DNA of 44,274 nt, taken from Bryobacterales bacterium. Lineage in GTDB: Bacteria > Acidobacteriota > Terriglobia > Bryobacterales > Bryobacteraceae. Under the pieces are notes generated by a model. That model had not been told where the DNA came from. It ran no database searches and worked only from the letters and a program-made list of their open reading frames with translations. A program made the position numbers and the translations under genes. The first letter of the stretch is position 1. Each line of letters starts with the position of its first letter. Of this stretch, positions 9,086-17,618 are shown in pieces. Location of the stretch: the NCBI GenBank assembly GCA_016713735.1, contig JADJOP010000038.1:1-44274 (forward strand), written 5' to 3'.

Positions 9086-9640
9086 TTTTCGCGAATTGCC
9101 TCCAGACTGAAGTGCGCGCGTGGTCCTGGCTTCGCCAGGCACGAGGCGCAGAAGGAATCGTTTTTCGCGTCGACCTGCACGATGGAGTTGGACAGGCTCA
9201 TGGCGCAGCGCGTGTCGCCGCAATGCACCAGCCCCAGCGTGTGTCCCAGTTCGTGGCGGATCTCCTTGCGGAGGCGATCGAGCGTGAGAGCGGGATCGGG
9301 CGGAAAGCGGTAGAACTCGGGGCGGATGCGGGCCAAGGAAACGAGGGCGAGCCGTCCGCCCAACTGAGCCTGACCGAACATGAAGGTGAGGATGGGGATG
9401 AACAGGTCGAGTTCGGTGACGCCGAGCACGCGTGCGCCGCGTTCGCGCCCGACCGGCAGGAGGAGTTCGAGCAGGGAGGTGGAGAGGTACTGGTTGCGCT
9501 GGGCGTGCAGGGCCGAGGGCGGAACCGGCAGCGGCTTGAGGAGTTGAGCGGGCATGTGCAGCATCTCTTGTGCGCAGGAAGCGGCGGCCATCAGCCAGGA
9601 TTCTCCACTCTCCGATGGGAACCACGAGCAGATCACCCAC
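9083..9640 (-). CDS. Archaemetzincin-like zinc metalloprotease
   Basis: Archaemetzincins are small soluble metzincin proteases of about 180-200 residues. This one starts at a GTG with GDLLVVPIGEW, has LLPVGRERGARVLGVTELDL in the middle, then the zinc-binding helix HELGHTLGLVHC followed by a Cys-rich zinc knuckle: C in VHCGDTRC, AMSLSNSI (the Met turn), then FCASCLAKP. These zinc and Met-turn residues are complete. The gene overlaps the kinase stop by eight bases. One frame break lies near 9600 and another near the 3' end, where the frame runs into the regulator. Its place inside a two-component operon is unusual; its substrate is unknown. Confidence 0.8.
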
Positions 9641-11292
9641 GAGCCTTGTCCGTCGAGCCGGCCCCGGCTCCGGCCGGCTGCTTTTGGTCGAGCGGCAGGC
9701 TGACCACGAATGTCGCGCCCTGGCCCGGCGCGGAGGTGACCTCCACGTCGCCGTCATGGGCCTGGACGATGCCATAGAGGACGGCCGGCCGAGCCCGACG
9801 CCTTTGCCGTCGGGCTTTGTGGTGAAGAAGGGATCGAAGATCCGTTTGACGACCTCGGGAGTCATGCCCTCGCCATTGTCTTGTATGAGGAGTTCCATCG
9901 ACTGGCCGTCGTCGCCGAGCCGCGTTTGGACAACGATGCGGCCGTCCTGGCGGTTGGCCGTGGCCTCGGCGGCGTTCATGACCAGGTTGAGGATCACCTG
10001 CTGCATCTGAGAGGCGTCGCAGGGAAGCTGGGGCAGATTGGCGCCGAGGCGCAACTCAAGGGCGATGTTGGCGAGCTTCAGTTTGTGATCCACGAGGGAA
10101 AGTGTGCGCTGGATGAGGGCGTTCAGATCGGCCGGGCCGCGTTGCGGTTTGGAGCGGCGGGAGAAGGACAGCAGGTCGGAGACGATGCGCCCGACGCGGC
10201 TGGTTTCCGAGACCACCTGGCCGAGGTATTTGCGGAACTCCGGCTCGCGGCCCTTGGGAATGCCGTCGTCCTTGACGATGCGCTGCATGAGCATGGAGAG
10301 GTTCAGAATGCCGGCGACGGGGTTGTTGATCTCATGGGCGACGCTGGCGGCCAACTGGCCGAGAGAGGCCCGGCGGTCGGTTTGCATCAGTTTGTGTTGG
10401 GCCAGTCTCAGTTGCTCGGTGCGGCGGGTCACCTTGTCTTCGAGCTCTTGGGTGAAGCGGCCGACTTCGTCGTTGGCGGCGCTGAGCCGGTCGCGCATGA
10501 GGTTGAAGGAATCGACGAGGGCATCCATTTCCAGCGAGCTGTGGCGGATGGCGATGGGGCGGTCGAGGTTCATGGCGCTGACGGCCTTTGTGCCGGCGAT
10601 GAGTTCGCGGATGGGGAGCACCACGAACTGGCGCACGAAAACCACGAGGAATAGGGCAATAACGGCGATCTGCACGGCGATGGAGAGGGCGATTTGCCGG
10701 CGAACGTTGGCTTCCTCCTGGAGGACCGGGTCGAGTTTAAGCGAAACGTCGAGCACGCCGAGCACGGTTTGGGTCGCCGGATGGGCGTGGCAGGCGGCGT
10801 TGCTGCAGGCCGGTTCGTTGTGGATGGGCGTCACCATGGTCAAGACCCGATGCTCCTTAGGAGCATCCACGATGCGTACACGGGTGCCGATGGTGAGTGA
10901 CTGCCTGACCGCGCCGGGGCCATGGCAGGGGGCACAGGCTGCCGCGGTTTTGCTTTCGATGCGATCGATTTCGGCGGCGTTGGTCGAATACATGACCCGG
11001 CCTTCGCGATTGAAGATGCGGATCCGGTCGACGCCCTGCTGTTCGGCGATTTGTGCATGATCTCGTAGGCGGCGGCGCGGTTGTCGGCGAGCATGGCGTG
11101 CCAAGTGGCCGAGGTGATGCCCTTAGACAGCTGATCAGCACCCAGGATCATGGTGTCGAGGATCTGCTGGCGCTGAGCTTGGATGTGGTAGAGAGCGTAG
11201 GCGCTGGAGACGAGGATGACGATGACAGTGAGGGACAGAATGAGCTTGAAGCTCAAACGCCGCCAAAGCGAGCTCATTCCACTGTCGGGCAT
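9633..11292 (-). pseudogene. Membrane sensor histidine kinase with c-type haem motifs, two frame breaks
   Basis: The N-terminal helix FKLILSLTVIVILVSSAYAL and a second helix near residue 190-210 bracket a periplasmic sensor region. That region contains CAPCHGPG (about residue 120), a c-type haem attachment motif, and CSNAACH, a longer-spaced variant. Next come a HAMP-like linker (VLPIRELIAGTKAVS), a coiled-coil stretch, the H-box ASVAHEINNPVAGI, and an ATPase domain with N-box LNLVMNAAEAT, DNGEGM and the F-box FDPFFTTKPDGKGVGLG. Frames break near 11060 and 9785; all catalytic residues remain. Start could be 11292 or the ATG at 11277. It overlaps the protease gene and very likely pairs with the sigma-54 regulator at 7728-9085. 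Redox or ligand sensing by haem is inference. Confidence 0.85.
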
Positions 11293-11310
11293 GAGGAATG
11301 GAGTTCCTGG

Positions 11311-11667
11311 TTAATATTGTAGGCTCCGCGAGAATGGAGGGGAAGGCGCAGCAAGGCCGCCATCGCGGAGTCTCTGCTGGGGTGTGGGCTGTTCGAGGAC
11401 TTCGAAGTCGCGCGAGGTGAGGTTGGCGAGGTTGGGGTGAGAGGCGACGACCTGGAACAGGGGGGACTGGAAGTAGGCGTCCATGGCGGCACGGTCGCGC
11501 CAGGTGTAGACGCCGCCATAGGTATTGGTGGAGGGGTCACTGAGCCGGACCTTGGCGAGGAGGCCGGGGACGTCACGGAAAGCAGGGGCGAACTGAGATT
11601 CGCAAGCCTGCTCGTATTCGGACTGGGTGAACCCGTTGAGGTTGAAATGGACGATTTGGATGTGCAA
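11311..11667 (-). CDS. YdhR-like putative monooxygenase (ABM ferredoxin-like fold)
   Basis: About 118 residues. HIQIVHFNLNGFTQSEYEQA, then APAFRDVPGLLAKVRL, then GGVYTWRDRAAMDAYFQSPL match YdhR-type proteins, small dimeric alpha-beta proteins suspected of mono-oxygenase activity; no catalytic residue is established for them. The likely start is a TTG at 11667, but no clear ribosome binding site precedes it and the frame stays open upstream, so the start is uncertain. It lies 18 bases ahead of the sensor kinase on the same strand and may be cotranscribed. Confidence 0.65.
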   Translation of the reverse strand: MHIQIVHFNLNGFTQSEYEQACESQFAPAFRDVPGLLAKVRLSDPSTNTYGGVYTWRDRAAMDAYFQSPLFQVVASHPNLANLTSRDFEVLEQPTPQQRLRDGGLAAPSPPFSRSLQY

Positions 11668-11759
11668 CGGAGGCAAGTATAGGCCCCCCGGGGCGGGACC
11701 AGATGATGCGGAGATGAGAATTGGATGAGAAGTTGAGGCCGGTGCGGAGCGGTGTGGGC

Positions 11760-12698
11760 TCATTCTGGGGGCGATGTTCGAGTTTCGGGCAGCCACGGGC
11801 GGAGGCGGGGGACGATGACCTGCTGCGTGTAGCGGTCGTGCTGACGGAGGGCTTCCATGGCCTCCTTCATACGCATGCGCTGGACGATGGACTCGATCTG
11901 ACGCTGGCCGTGGCGGCCCCACTCTTCGCGTTCGGCGGCGGTGGCGGGGAGTTCGGCGATGGGGCCGTGGGCCATGACGTCGTTGATCCAGGAGCCGAGG
12001 GAGAGGCTGCCGGAGAAGCCGAGGCGGCCGAGGGTGGAGAGTCCGGTATTGGGCGGAGGGGGAGGCGTGGCGGCGTGCAATGCGGCGTCGCCGTATTCGC
12101 CGCGGAGGGCGAGGTCGGTGATGCGGCCGGTCATCCAATGGGCGCCGTAGAGGATGCGGTGGCGTTCGTCGTCTTTGAGTTGGAGGCGGGGGAGGTAGGT
12201 GTCGAGGTTGATGTAGAGGATGGGGACGCGGGTTTCGTCGAAGAACTCACGGACGAGGGCGCCGGCGGTGAGGGGGGCGGGGCCGTGGCTGTAGGAGAGA
12301 TAGACCTGGCGGCGGAAGCCCTGGCGGAGGAGCGAATAGGCGAGGTGTTTGAGAAAGCGCGTGCCTTCGGCGGGTGAGTTTTGGATGGTGGAGGGGGCGG
12401 GGATGGTGGTGCCGGGGTAGGACCAGATGAGGCCGGGCATGTAGAGGCCGGCCGTATCTTCGGCCATGGCCATGGCGAAGGCGAGGGGGGAGACGTAGTC
12501 GCGGGCGCTGGGTTGGATGCCGTTGGTTTCCACGGCGCCTACGGGGATGAAGATGACGTCGGAGGTCTTGAGTTGGGCGGCGACCTGGACCTGGCTGAGG
12601 CGGGTGAGGTCGCGCGTGTGGAGAGGGCGGATCTGGGCGGCGGCGGGCAAGGCGGCGAAGATGGCGATGGCGGCGTTGATGGCTTGTTTGGATGGCAT
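11760..12698 (-). CDS. Secreted creatininase-family amidohydrolase, divergent
   Basis: 312 residues with an N-terminal signal peptide (INAAIAIFAALPAAAQ). The segment DVIFIPVGAVETNGIQPS, followed by ARD, corresponds to the metal-binding motif of creatininase, normally E-Q-H-G then D; here Glu and Asp are kept but His reads as Asn. The later YLSYSHGPAPLTAGAL stands where family members have N-G-H-G-N. So it belongs to the fold family, but the metal site differs and the substrate cannot be predicted. The start ATG follows AAGGAG. It is divergent from the DUF1549/1553 gene and sits upstream of the YdhR-like gene. The frame is intact. Confidence 0.7.
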   Translation of the reverse strand: MPSKQAINAAIAIFAALPAAAQIRPLHTRDLTRLSQVQVAAQLKTSDVIFIPVGAVETNGIQPSARDYVSPLAFAMAMAEDTAGLYMPGLIWSYPGTTIPAPSTIQNSPAEGTRFLKHLAYSLLRQGFRRQVYLSYSHGPAPLTAGALVREFFDETRVPILYINLDTYLPRLQLKDDERHRILYGAHWMTGRITDLALRGEYGDAALHAATPPPPPNTGLSTLGRLGFSGSLSLGSWINDVMAHGPIAELPATAAEREEWGRHGQRQIESIVQRMRMKEAMEALRQHDRYTQQVIVPRLRPWLPETRTSPPE

Positions 12699-12719
12699 CC
12701 CTTGTCTCCTTGCGCAACG

Positions 12720-12725
12720 TATGAT
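12720..12725 (+). promoter_or_regulatory. Candidate -10 element ahead of the DUF1549/1553 gene
   Basis: TATGAT is one mismatch from the -10 consensus and lies 15 bases before the preferred start codon, implying a short leader. No good -35 is visible at the usual distance. Divergent transcription of the creatininase gene begins on the other side of the same intergenic space. Confidence 0.35.
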
Positions 12726-12740
12726 ATGACATCTGTCGGA

Positions 12741-15290
12741 ATGCAGGCTAGGAATCGTGTCGCTATTTGTGTGGCCGTGTGCGCATTGACGGCCGGTTCA
12801 GCGTTTGCCCAGCGCGCTCCTTTATTTAAGGACGAAGTGCTCCCAATTCTGGAGAAGAGCTGTAACAAGTGTCACAACCCGAAGCAGAAGATGGGCGGGT
12901 TGGATTTATCGACCTTCGCAGGCGTGATGGCAGGCGGGGCGAGTGGTCCGGTGATTGCGCCGGGCAAGCCGGGGAACAGCTTGTTGTGGATCATGATCCA
13001 GTCGGGCAAGATGCCCATGGGCGGCGTGTTGTCGAAGGCGAACCAGCAGACGCTTCAGGCCTACATTGAGCAGGGGCGGTTCCCGAAGACGGAGCTGGAC
13101 GCACGTGAGGCGGAGCGTGAGGCAAAGCTCATCACACCGGAAGCGCGCAAGTGGTGGTCGTTCCAGAAGCCAGTGAAGCCGGCTGTTCCGAAGGTGAAGC
13201 AGGAAGAGTTGGTGCGCACCGAGATCGACCGGTTCATTCAGGCGAAGCTGGAGGAACGCGGCTGGAAGATGCAGGGTGAGGCGAGCCGGCTGAACTTACT
13301 GCGGCGGGCCTATTTGGGATTGACGGGGTTGCCGCCGACCGAGGCAGAGGCGCGGGAGTTTCTTGCGGACAAGTCGCCGAACGCCTGGGAGAATTTGGTG
13401 GACACGCTGCTCGCTTCGCCGCGGTATGGCGAGCATTGGGGGCGGCACTGGCTGGATGTGGCGGGCTATTCGGATTCGCGGGGCGATGCCGGGGATGTGG
13501 ACCGCGAGGTTTCCTACAAGTATCGCGATTACGTGATTCGCGCCTTCAACTCAAACAAGCCGATTGACCGGTTCCTTGTGGAGCAGATGGCGGGCGATCA
13601 ACTGGTGAACTATGACACGAAGACGCAGCCGACCGAGGAACAGCGGGAGGCGTTGATTGCGACAGGCTTCCTAAGGACGACGGCGGACATTACGGACAAC
13701 CAGACGATATACGAAGTGGACAAGTATTTCGACGCGCTGCAGAAGTCGGTGGAGACTTCGCTTTCGGCGTTGACGGGGCTGACGATCGGGTGCGCGAAGT
13801 GCCACGACCACAAATTCGATCCGATTCTGCAGAAGGATTACTACAAGCTGACGGCATCGTACCAGGCGGTGTTCGATCCGGAGAACTGGCTGGCGGCGAA
13901 CTTGTCGTACGGGCCTTGGCCGGGGCGGATCATCCCGGACATTCCGATGGACAAACGGGAGGCCTGGATCAAGGACGTGACGAGCACGGACGCCAAGACG
14001 ATCCGGAAGCTGGAGGATCTGCTCGAAGCGACCTATCAGCGGTTCCGGGCAACGTTGAAGACGGGCGGCGACATGTCGGCGATGGCGCGGGCGCAGATCC
14101 GGCTGGTGATTGAGAATGATCCGGATCTGGAGATTGACCGGTCGGCGGCGAAGGACTTCATCTCGGACAAGGAGATGGAGGCGAAGTTCCCCGAGTTGCT
14201 GAAGTGGAAGCAGGAGTTGATTGACCGGCGGGCGGCAAGGCGGAAGAAGAACTCCGAAATCAGTCCGAACTACATTGAGGCGGCGTGGGATGTGTCGAAG
14301 ACGCCGTCGCCGACCTACGTCCTGCAACGCGGAAACTACCTGGCGCCGGGGGCGGAGGTGAAGCCGGGGATTCCGGCTGTGCTGGACGATCCGGCCAAGC
14401 CGTTTGAGTTTCCCGACCCGGCGGCGCATCCGGACTGGAACCACACGGGGCGGCGCTTGACGCTGGCGAAGTGGATGGTGTCGCGGGAGAATCCGCTGGT
14501 GGCGCGGGTGTTTGTGAACCGGGTGTGGCAGTTCCATTTTGGCGAGGGGATTGTGCGTTCGGTGGATGATTTCGGAAAGCAAGGCGAGAAGCCGACGCAC
14601 CCGGAATTGCTGGACTACCTCGCGGTGGAATTCCAGGAACGTGGGTGGGATCTGAAGTGGTTGACCAAGCAGATCATGATGTCGCAGGTGTACCGGCAGG
14701 ATTCCGCGGAGAAGGCAGACCAGTTGGCGGCGGATCCTTCAGCGCGGTTGTTGTGGCGGAAGCCGCCGTTGCGGATTGAGGCCGAGGCGGTGCGGGATTC
14801 GATGCTGCTGGTGAGCGGACTGTTGAGTCCGAAAATGTTCGGGCGGCAGGAACCGATCAAGCGCGGGGCCGATGGACAGTGGCTGGAGGATGAGTCGAAG
14901 GGAGACGCGAACCGGCGGAGCCTCTATTTGGCACAGCACAGGACGAGACCGGTGGCCTTTTTGCACGCCTTCGATCAGCCGAACATGACGGCGGACAATC
15001 AGGCGCAGCGATTCCGGTCAGCGCTGCCGATACAGTCGCTGGCGCTGTTGAACAGTCCGTTGATGATGCGGACGACGAAGGCCTTCGCGGGGCGCCTACT
15101 GGAGCAGACCAAAGGTGACGCGGACGCAGCGCTGGAGCGGGCGTTTGTGGCGGCGTATGCGCGAGAAGGGACAGCGCGCGAGATGGAACTGGGCAAGGCG
15201 GCGCTGGCGGCGTCGAAGGACACTTCCGAGGGTTTGCGCCTGTTTGTGCAGGCGATTTTCGGTGCGAACGATTTTCTGTACGTGTATTGA
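12741..15290 (+). CDS. Planctomycete-type cytochrome protein (PSCyt1-DUF1549-DUF1553)
   Basis: 849 residues, secreted: signal peptide IAICVAVCALTAGSAFAQ-type. A single cytochrome-like domain holds CNKCH at residues 41-45. DUF1549 spans about 160-370 (RAYLGLTGLPPTEAEA, HWGRHWLDVAGYSDS) and contains a second haem motif, CAKCHDHKFDP, near residue 351. DUF1553 follows from about 570 (KWMVSRENPLVARVFVNRVW, FGKQGEKPTHPELLDYLA). Length and order are typical. Another in-frame ATG at 12726 is possible; 12741 leaves a better signal peptide. It is followed 16 bases on by its usual partner, a DUF1501 protein. The frame is intact. The biochemical role of this family is not established; with two CxxCH motifs it is probably a periplasmic or cell-surface redox protein. 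Confidence 0.9.
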   Translation: MQARNRVAICVAVCALTAGSAFAQRAPLFKDEVLPILEKSCNKCHNPKQKMGGLDLSTFAGVMAGGASGPVIAPGKPGNSLLWIMIQSGKMPMGGVLSKANQQTLQAYIEQGRFPKTELDAREAEREAKLITPEARKWWSFQKPVKPAVPKVKQEELVRTEIDRFIQAKLEERGWKMQGEASRLNLLRRAYLGLTGLPPTEAEAREFLADKSPNAWENLVDTLLASPRYGEHWGRHWLDVAGYSDSRGDAGDVDREVSYKYRDYVIRAFNSNKPIDRFLVEQMAGDQLVNYDTKTQPTEEQREALIATGFLRTTADITDNQTIYEVDKYFDALQKSVETSLSALTGLTIGCAKCHDHKFDPILQKDYYKLTASYQAVFDPENWLAANLSYGPWPGRIIPDIPMDKREAWIKDVTSTDAKTIRKLEDLLEATYQRFRATLKTGGDMSAMARAQIRLVIENDPDLEIDRSAAKDFISDKEMEAKFPELLKWKQELIDRRAARRKKNSEISPNYIEAAWDVSKTPSPTYVLQRGNYLAPGAEVKPGIPAVLDDPAKPFEFPDPAAHPDWNHTGRRLTLAKWMVSRENPLVARVFVNRVWQFHFGEGIVRSVDDFGKQGEKPTHPELLDYLAVEFQERGWDLKWLTKQIMMSQVYRQDSAEKADQLAADPSARLLWRKPPLRIEAEAVRDSMLLVSGLLSPKMFGRQEPIKRGADGQWLEDESKGDANRRSLYLAQHRTRPVAFLHAFDQPNMTADNQAQRFRSALPIQSLALLNSPLMMRTTKAFAGRLLEQTKGDADAALERAFVAAYAREGTAREMELGKAALAASKDTSEGLRLFVQAIFGANDFLYVY

Positions 15291-15306
15291 GGGCGGGAGG
15301 ACAGCC

Positions 15307-16716
15307 ATGAAGCGATATCTTTCACGACGGGAGGCGCTGCGCGAGGCGGCGACAGGGTTCGGCGGGATGGCGCTGAGCGCGATGATGGCGTTTGAGCGCG
15401 AGGCGGCGGCGAGTTCCCTGCCCGTGTACAACCTGGCGCCGAAGAAGCCGCACTTTGCACCGAAGGCGAAGAACGTGATCTTCATCTATGTTGGAGGCGG
15501 GCCTTCGACGATCGACATGTTTGATCCGAAGCCGGTGTTGAGGAAGTATGACGGCAAGCCGGCGCCGTTTGAGATCAAGGGGCGGGCGTTGAACGGTTCG
15601 CAGGAGATCATGGCGAGCCCGTGGGAGTTCACGCGGTGCGGCGAGAGCGGGCGGGAGATTTCGAACCTGCTGCCACCATTCCAGAAAGTGGTGGACAAGG
15701 TGAGCTTCATCCGCTCGATGTGGACGGACCGGATTGACCATTCGACGGCGCAGTTCACGTTTGTGACGGGGCGCGGGTTCACGGGATTTCCGAGCATGGG
15801 CGCCTGGGTGGCCTACGCGCTGGGGACGGAGAATGCAAACCTGCCGGCCTACATTGCGTTGGGCGAAGGGGCTTCGATCGGGGCGCGGGCTCATTCGTCG
15901 GCATGGCTGCCGCCGGTGTATAGCGGCACTTCGATGCGGGCCGATGAGCAAGCGCCGATTTTCAACATCAAGCGGCCGGAAACGATGAGCGGGGAGGAGC
16001 AGTCGCGGCTGTTGCGGTTGGTGAACGAGTTGAACCGGGAGCAGAAGGCGCATCATCCGCTGGACCAGGATCTGGAAGCGCGCATCGCCAACTATGAACT
16101 GGCGGCAAAGATGCAGTTGGAGGCTTTACGGGTGGCCGATCTCTCGAGCGAGAGTGAGGCGACGCGGAAGTTGTATGGCGTGAACGAGGCGGGCTCGGGC
16201 GAGTTTGGCAAGCACTGCTTGATGGCGCGGCGGCTGGTGGAAAGCGGCGTGCGGTTTGTGCAGGTGTATGGCGGCGGGGGTTGGGACACGCACTCCAACA
16301 TTGGCGGCCAGTTGCCTGGCTTGTGCCACAGGATTGACCAGGGGATGTCGGCGCTATTGACCGATCTCGACCAGCGCGGGATGTTGCAGGACACATTGGT
16401 GGTTTGGTCGGGCGAGTTCGGGCGGTTGCCGACAATCGAAGCGCGGGTGAATGCGCCGGGACGCGATCATAATCCGTATGGGTTCTCGATGTGGATGGCG
16501 GGCGCAGGCGTGAAGCGCGGCTACGACTATGGGCAGACGGATGATTTGGGGTACGCGGCGATTCCGGAGTTTACGCTCGGGCATGCCGATATTCACGCGA
16601 CGGTGCAGCACCTGCTGGGTGTGGACTACGCGAAGAACACGTTCTTCTATGAGGGACGGGACGAGTCGCTGGTGGGCGTGACGCCGGCGCGGGTAGTGAA
16701 AGAGGTGCTGGCTTGA
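15307..16716 (+). CDS. DUF1501 protein, Tat-exported, alkaline-phosphatase-like fold
   Basis: 469 residues. The N-terminus MKRYLSRREALREAATGFGG has a twin-arginine-type export signal. Signature stretches are KNVIFIYVGGGPSTIDMFDP, LLPPFQKVVDKVSFIRSM, FVTGRGFTGFPSMGAWVAY, GGWDTHSNI, and DTLVVWSGEFGRLPTIEA with DHNPYGFSMWMAGAGVKRGY. DUF1501 proteins are related to sulfatases and alkaline phosphatases, but their substrates are unknown. The gene almost always accompanies a DUF1549/1553 partner, as here. Its stop overlaps the next gene's TTG start by four bases, so the two are translationally coupled. Confidence 0.9.
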   Translation: MKRYLSRREALREAATGFGGMALSAMMAFEREAAASSLPVYNLAPKKPHFAPKAKNVIFIYVGGGPSTIDMFDPKPVLRKYDGKPAPFEIKGRALNGSQEIMASPWEFTRCGESGREISNLLPPFQKVVDKVSFIRSMWTDRIDHSTAQFTFVTGRGFTGFPSMGAWVAYALGTENANLPAYIALGEGASIGARAHSSAWLPPVYSGTSMRADEQAPIFNIKRPETMSGEEQSRLLRLVNELNREQKAHHPLDQDLEARIANYELAAKMQLEALRVADLSSESEATRKLYGVNEAGSGEFGKHCLMARRLVESGVRFVQVYGGGGWDTHSNIGGQLPGLCHRIDQGMSALLTDLDQRGMLQDTLVVWSGEFGRLPTIEARVNAPGRDHNPYGFSMWMAGAGVKRGYDYGQTDDLGYAAIPEFTLGHADIHATVQHLLGVDYAKNTFFYEGRDESLVGVTPARVVKEVLA

Positions 16717-17588
16717 TTGGACGGCGTGGATTCCTGGGGCTGATGCCGGCGGCGTTGCTGGCCAATGGCGGCAGGGTGCAGCGGCTGACGCCAGGGACAC
16801 GGATTCGCATCGGATTGAACGCCTATTCGTTCAATCGACCGCTGATGGCGGGGACGATGACGATTCCCGATGTGCTGGCGTATTGCGCGAAGAACCAGAT
16901 TGATGGCGTGGACCTGACGGGGTACTACTTCAAGGGCTATCCGAATGCGCCGACGGATGACACGATTTACGCGGTGAAGCGGGCGGCGTTTCTGAACGGC
17001 GTGACGGTTACGGGGACGGGGGTGCGGAACGACTTCGCGCTCACGGATGCGTCGAGCCGGCGCGGGCACATTCAGTTGGTGAAGGACTGGATCGATGTGG
17101 CGGCGAAGCTTGGCTCAGACATGGTGCGGGTGTTTGCCGGGCGTGAGGTGCCGAAGGGATTCACCTTTGAGCAGGTGTTGGAGTGGATGACGCCGGCGTT
17201 TCAGGAATGCGCCGAGTATGGGGCCAAGCGCGGTGTGATTGTCGGCTTGCAGCATCACGACGATTTCCTGAAGACGGCGGACGAAACGATTCGCGTGGTG
17301 GAGCGTGTGGCATCGCCGTGGTTCAGCGTGATTCTTGATGTGGGGAGTTTGAGGCAGGGCGATCCGTACGCGGAGATCGAGAAACTGCTACCGTATGCGT
17401 CGAACTGGCAGATCAAAGAGCACGTCTGGTACGGGACGAAGAAGGTGGAGATCGACTTGCCGAGGCTGCGGAAGATCATCGACAAGGTGGGCTACCGCGG
17501 GTTTGCGCCAGTGGAGGCCCTGGGGCCGGGCGACCCCGAGCATGTGGTGACGGCGTTCTTGACGAAGGTGCGGCAGGCGTTCAGCTGA
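16713..17588 (+). CDS. Sugar phosphate isomerase/epimerase-like TIM-barrel protein
   Basis: 291 residues beginning at TTG, overlapping the upstream stop. A short hydrophobic N-terminus (GRRGFLGLMPAALLANGG) with paired Arg suggests export. The barrel follows: RIGLNAYSFNRPL, QIDGVDLTGYY, NGVTVTGTGVRNDFALTDAS, LGSDMVRVFAG, GVIVGLQHHDD, WFSVILDVGSLRQGDPYAEI and NWQIKEHVWYG. This is the xylose-isomerase-like / AP endonuclease 2 superfamily, with His and Glu/Asp residues at expected barrel positions. Members include epimerases and isomerases of sugars and inositols; the exact substrate cannot be read. Export would be unusual for an intracellular sugar enzyme but is common among such proteins in this phylum. 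Confidence 0.8.
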   Translation: MIGRRGFLGLMPAALLANGGRVQRLTPGTRIRIGLNAYSFNRPLMAGTMTIPDVLAYCAKNQIDGVDLTGYYFKGYPNAPTDDTIYAVKRAAFLNGVTVTGTGVRNDFALTDASSRRGHIQLVKDWIDVAAKLGSDMVRVFAGREVPKGFTFEQVLEWMTPAFQECAEYGAKRGVIVGLQHHDDFLKTADETIRVVERVASPWFSVILDVGSLRQGDPYAEIEKLLPYASNWQIKEHVWYGTKKVEIDLPRLRKIIDKVGYRGFAPVEALGPGDPEHVVTAFLTKVRQAFS

Positions 17589-17612
17589 GCGGCTAGCGCG
17601 GTCCCTTTAGCG

Positions 17613-17618
17613 ATAGAA
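17613..17618 (+). promoter_or_regulatory. Candidate -10 element ahead of the DUF1592-family gene
   Basis: TAGAAT overlaps the first possible ATG (17618). If real, translation must begin later, at 17663 or 17666, where an ATG pair precedes a conventional signal peptide. No clear -35 is present at the usual distance. Confidence 0.3.

Noticed and set aside
9083..9640. A single fused archaemetzincin-response regulator protein
   Set aside because: The run-through is explained by a frame break at the junction; a normal regulator start in another frame is present.
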